NCBI GenBank assembly: GCA_041844735.1
Contig: JBGZBP010000029.1
Location: 1-16,786, forward strand
Origin: CAJPNN01 sp041844735
Lineage (GTDB): Bacteria > Bacillota > Clostridia > Peptostreptococcales > Anaerovoracaceae
DNA: 16,786 bases
Reading direction: 5' to 3'
A program made the translations under genes and the position numbers. Below are positions 14,202-16,786 of the stretch, in pieces (the stretch's first letter is position 1; the number at the start of each line of letters is the position of its first letter). The notes under the pieces were generated by a model that was not told the origin of the DNA, did not search any database, and was given only the letters and a program-made list of their open reading frames with translations.

Positions 14202-14852
14202 TCATCCGATTGGATTATCTGCCACAAATTCAACTGCCGCTGCAAAAGCGTCACATGCAGCCTTGCAAGCAGACTGACTTCCTGTCAGCAATGCTCCCCC
14301 GAAGTTTGTTTCTGAAGGAGGTGCATATAATACGCACATGGCAACATCTGCCGCCTTCATTGCAGCATCAACTGCATACATTGCTTCCAATGGCGGTGCA
14401 ATTAAGTAAGCTAAGGCTTGACCTTCTTCAATACCTGCACCCTCAGACAAGTATGAACCTGTTCTTGAAATACAATGTGCATAATACACAATAGAATCAT
14501 CGTCATTGGCAGATACAAAATATGCGGAGTTTTCTATAAATTCCACACATGCCTTCAGTCCGCTTTTGATTTCTGCCGGATTCGGACCTGCTAAAATACC
14601 TATGATTTCACCTGCAAGTTTTGTATTTGCATTAGCTGCACCGCCATAGAAGCTCTTCGCATACACCACTTTTACGTCAGCTGCTTTTGTAGCCTCATCT
14701 AAGGCTGTATACGTAACGTCATCACAATCTACGGTAATCAATCCTAACGATCTTTGATCAGGTGTCAAATTTAATTGAGCTGCCAGTTCAGCATTTACAT
14801 TTGGAATAACTTTTGTTGCCAATACTGTGGCTCTAACGGGATCTCTTTTCAT
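14202..14852 (-). CDS. eutL: EutL, trimeric shell protein (BMC-T)
   Basis: EutL has two fused circularly permuted BMC domains and forms trimers with a gated central pore. The 216-residue product matches the family closely: DQRSLGLITVDCDDVTYTALDEATKAA, LAGPNPAEIKSGL, AHCISRTGSYLS, YLIAPPLEAMYAVDAAMKAADV, PPSETNFGGALLTGSQSACKAACDAF and a final NPIG. A TTG at 14870 is in frame but overlaps the GGGGAGG ribosome site; the ATG at 14852, nine bases after that site, gives MKRDPVRATVLATKVIPNVN and matches the conserved N-terminus. It follows eutC by 18 bases. Confidence 0.96.
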   Translation of the reverse strand: MKRDPVRATVLATKVIPNVNAELAAQLNLTPDQRSLGLITVDCDDVTYTALDEATKAADVKVVYAKSFYGGAANANTKLAGEIIGILAGPNPAEIKSGLKACVEFIENSAYFVSANDDDSIVYYAHCISRTGSYLSEGAGIEEGQALAYLIAPPLEAMYAVDAAMKAADVAMCVLYAPPSETNFGGALLTGSQSACKAACDAFAAAVEFVADNPIG

Positions 14853-14870
14853 TTCTTTTATCCTCCCCAA

Positions 14871-15755
14871 TTATAATTTTAAATCAGTTCCGCTAGCTTT
14901 CTTCTCAAGCATTATTTTAATGATTTCTGCAATATGTGCTCCTGCCTCTACCGGCATTGTTCCATCTCTATGAATATTGGAAACTACAGTTCTTCTTGCT
15001 TCGGGCATACCTACTGTTGCCTTATAAGCAATATATGCACTCATGGATTCGGCAGTAATAAGTCCCGGTCTTTCTCCAATTAAGGTACAAGTTACTTCTG
15101 CCCCTGTAAGTTCTGAAATTTCATCCATTACACCAACTCTTCCGTATTTTACAAAAAACGGAGTCCCTGTACTGATACCATAGCTCTGTAAGCCCTGAAG
15201 AATAGCAGGTAATAAGTCCTGAACATTTGCGGCTACAGAAGCAGAGGAGAGCCCGTCTGCTACGTAAATCTGTACAGTAGGATTTTTCATACACTTTTCT
15301 TTAATGATATTTACAGCTTCCGGTGCAAGTTTTCTGCCTAAATCCGGTCTGGTTAAATATGTATCCTTACAATCACACTGCGTTGTCACCGTAAACAAGT
15401 TCATACGTTCAACAAATTCAGAATCCACATCACTGAATACCGCGTCCTGTGCTGCCGAATGTGCTGCTCTAAATTGAAGAAGCGGATCCGTCTTATACCT
15501 TGCACCGGCTTTACCTATTCCCAATCTACAAGGAGCAAACTGCTTCAATTCATAGTATTCCTCACCATTTTCCGGGCTTTTAACTAAATATTGTTTCTTA
15601 ATATCAACCTCTGTTACATCCGGTATGCACCCATCCTCCAGTGTAATATTTCTCTGTGTGGATAAAATCGAATCGGATTCTTTCCCCTGCAAATCAACTA
15701 GATTCATATCTTTTATTACTTGCTCTATCAGTTGTTTCAAATCTACCTGTTCCAT
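14871..15755 (-). CDS. eutC: Ethanolamine ammonia-lyase small subunit EutC
   Basis: EutC is the small subunit of the adenosylcobalamin-dependent lyase that splits ethanolamine into acetaldehyde and ammonia; it helps bind the cofactor. The 294-residue length is normal. Conserved segments are RLGIGKAGARYKTDPLLQFRAAHSAAQDAVFSDVD, TYLTRPDLGRKL, YVADGLSSASVAANVQ, VGVMDEISELTGAEVTCTLIGERPGLITAESMSAYIAYKATVGMPEARR. Residues 1-20 (MEQVDLKQLIEQVIKDMNLV) form an amphipathic helix followed by a linker, as expected for the signal that brings EutBC into the compartment. The ATG at 15755 follows GGGAGG by eight bases, 16 bases after eutB. Confidence 0.96.
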   Translation of the reverse strand: MEQVDLKQLIEQVIKDMNLVDLQGKESDSILSTQRNITLEDGCIPDVTEVDIKKQYLVKSPENGEEYYELKQFAPCRLGIGKAGARYKTDPLLQFRAAHSAAQDAVFSDVDSEFVERMNLFTVTTQCDCKDTYLTRPDLGRKLAPEAVNIIKEKCMKNPTVQIYVADGLSSASVAANVQDLLPAILQGLQSYGISTGTPFFVKYGRVGVMDEISELTGAEVTCTLIGERPGLITAESMSAYIAYKATVGMPEARRTVVSNIHRDGTMPVEAGAHIAEIIKIMLEKKASGTDLKL

Positions 15756-15771
15756 TTTTTAGGCCTCCCTT

Positions 15772-16786
15772 CTATTTTCTCATAAATACCGAAGCATCTC
15801 CTGCCAATGGAGTTAATTTCCCATTTTCAGAAAATCCCATTTTCTCAAGCCACATATCAAATTCCTTTATCGGACGGAGTCCGAATACTTCTCTCAATGC
15901 AGCTGCTTCGTGATACCCTGTGCATTGATACATCAACATACAGTCATCTCCCTGGGGTACGCCCATAATATAATTACATCCGGAGGCTACTAACAGTGTA
16001 GCCAAATTTTCTATATCATTCTGGTCTGCCTTCATGTGATTTGTGTAACATGCATCACATCCCATCGGAATTCCTGTCAGCTTACCCATAAAATGGTCTT
16101 CTAACCCTGCACGGATTACCTGCTTTGAATCGTATAAATATTCCGGTCCTATAAATCCCACAACAGTATTTACCAGAAACGGATTGTATCTTTTAGCAAA
16201 TCCGTAGCAGCGTGCCTCCATAGTTACCTGATCCCATCCGTGATGTGCCTCAGAAGACAGTTCGGAGCCTTGACCGGTTTCAAAATACATAACATTCGGG
16301 CCGGTAGAAGTTCCCTTCTTAAGCATCATATCGTGTCCCTCGTCTAACATAGTTGCAGTAAGACCGAAAGCTTCGTTTCCTTTTTGAGAGCCTGCGATTG
16401 ACTGGAACATCAAATCGATAGGTGCATTAAATTTGTCTGCGGCTTCTGTTTGCGTTGTAACATGAGCCAAAACGCAAATTTGTGTCGGTATTTCCCACTT
16501 ATTTTTAAATTCGTCAAAGCTCTTCAGTATTCTTGCAACACTTTCCACAGAATCATCAACAGGATTTAATCCTATTACCGCATCTCCACATCCTAAACTC
16601 AATCCCTCCATCACAGATGCCATAATTCCTTTCGGGTCATCTGTTGTATGATTCGGCTGCAAGCGAGAAGAAAAAGTTCCCGGAAGCCCTATTGTTGTAT
16701 TACAATGAGCAGACACTCTCATCTTTTTTGCACAATAAATCAAGTCCAAATTGCTCATCAGTTTACATACAGCAGCAACAATTTCG
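15772..16786 (-). CDS. eutB: Ethanolamine ammonia-lyase large subunit EutB (5' end outside window)
   Basis: EutB holds the active-site barrel of ethanolamine ammonia-lyase. The window contains its last 337 codons or so; the full protein is about 450 residues. The frame stays open to the window edge, reading EIVAAVCKL before the Met at 16758, so that Met is internal and not the start. The segment SSRLQPNHTTDDPKG carries the Arg and Gln that hold the substrate in E. coli EutB, and GLNPVDDS the conserved Asn. SSEAHHGWDQVTMEARCYGFAKRY, VVGFIGPEYLYDSKQ, DHFMGKLTGIPMGCDACYTNH and the closing PLAGDASVFMRK are also typical. It is the first eut gene seen here; earlier genes and the promoter lie outside. 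Confidence 0.96.
   Translation of the reverse strand, partial: EIVAAVCKLMSNLDLIYCAKKMRVSAHCNTTIGLPGTFSSRLQPNHTTDDPKGIMASVMEGLSLGCGDAVIGLNPVDDSVESVARILKSFDEFKNKWEIPTQICVLAHVTTQTEAADKFNAPIDLMFQSIAGSQKGNEAFGLTATMLDEGHDMMLKKGTSTGPNVMYFETGQGSELSSEAHHGWDQVTMEARCYGFAKRYNPFLVNTVVGFIGPEYLYDSKQVIRAGLEDHFMGKLTGIPMGCDACYTNHMKADQNDIENLATLLVASGCNYIMGVPQGDDCMLMYQCTGYHEAAALREVFGLRPIKEFDMWLEKMGFSENGKLTPLAGDASVFMRK

Overview
The window looks like a piece of an AT-rich Bacillota chromosome, most likely from a strict anaerobe of the class Clostridia. This rests on the gene order phoH-ybeY-cdd-era-recO, the rpsU-yqeY pair, the prmA-rsmE-mtaB cluster, strong AGGAGG-type ribosome binding sites, frequent TTG starts, and a Firmicutes-style ethanolamine utilisation (eut) operon. 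Every gene I can support is on the minus strand, so transcription runs from high to low coordinates.

Region 1 (1-4745) is housekeeping. Transcribed first is rpsU-yqeY, with a good promoter at 4717-4745 and a clear intrinsic terminator at 3942-3970. After a 450-base gene-free stretch comes the tightly packed phoH-ybeY-cdd-era-recO operon. The gap holds a 73-base exact direct repeat (in copies of about 95 bases) around a long imperfect palindrome. recO stops at an in-frame TAA, and the reading frame beyond that stop still looks like the end of RecO up to the window edge.

Region 2 (4769-9710) holds an MFS transporter of the GPH/MelB type, prmA, rsmE and mtaB, which look co-transcribed, followed by a HIT-family hydrolase that probably has its own promoter.

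Region 3 (9711-10071) has no gene. It is filled by four related hairpins in tandem. The one nearest eutQ is a 25-bp stem that pairs fully only in the minus-strand RNA (with G-U pairs), and is the likely eut terminator. The other three share a palindromic unit, and each carries an extended -10 motif facing the MFS gene.

Region 4 (10072-16786) is the distal part of a eut operon, in transcription order eutB (5' end outside the window), eutC, eutL, a eutK-like BMC gene, eutM, eutT, a small unnamed gene, eutN, eutH and eutQ. EutH imports ethanolamine. EutBC, with adenosylcobalamin supplied by EutT, splits it to acetaldehyde and ammonia inside a protein shell built from EutM, the EutK-like protein, EutL (trimer) and EutN (vertex pentamer). 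EutQ is the cupin-type accessory protein. No aldehyde dehydrogenase (eutE), phosphotransacetylase, alcohol dehydrogenase, reactivase (eutA) or EutVW regulator is present here; they may lie upstream or elsewhere. The most notable points are the small unnamed gene, which joins an encapsulation-like helix to a copy of the EutT N-terminal module; the shell protein with a Rho_N/SAP-like tail; the EutT without the CCxxC metal motif; and the two non-coding repeat regions.
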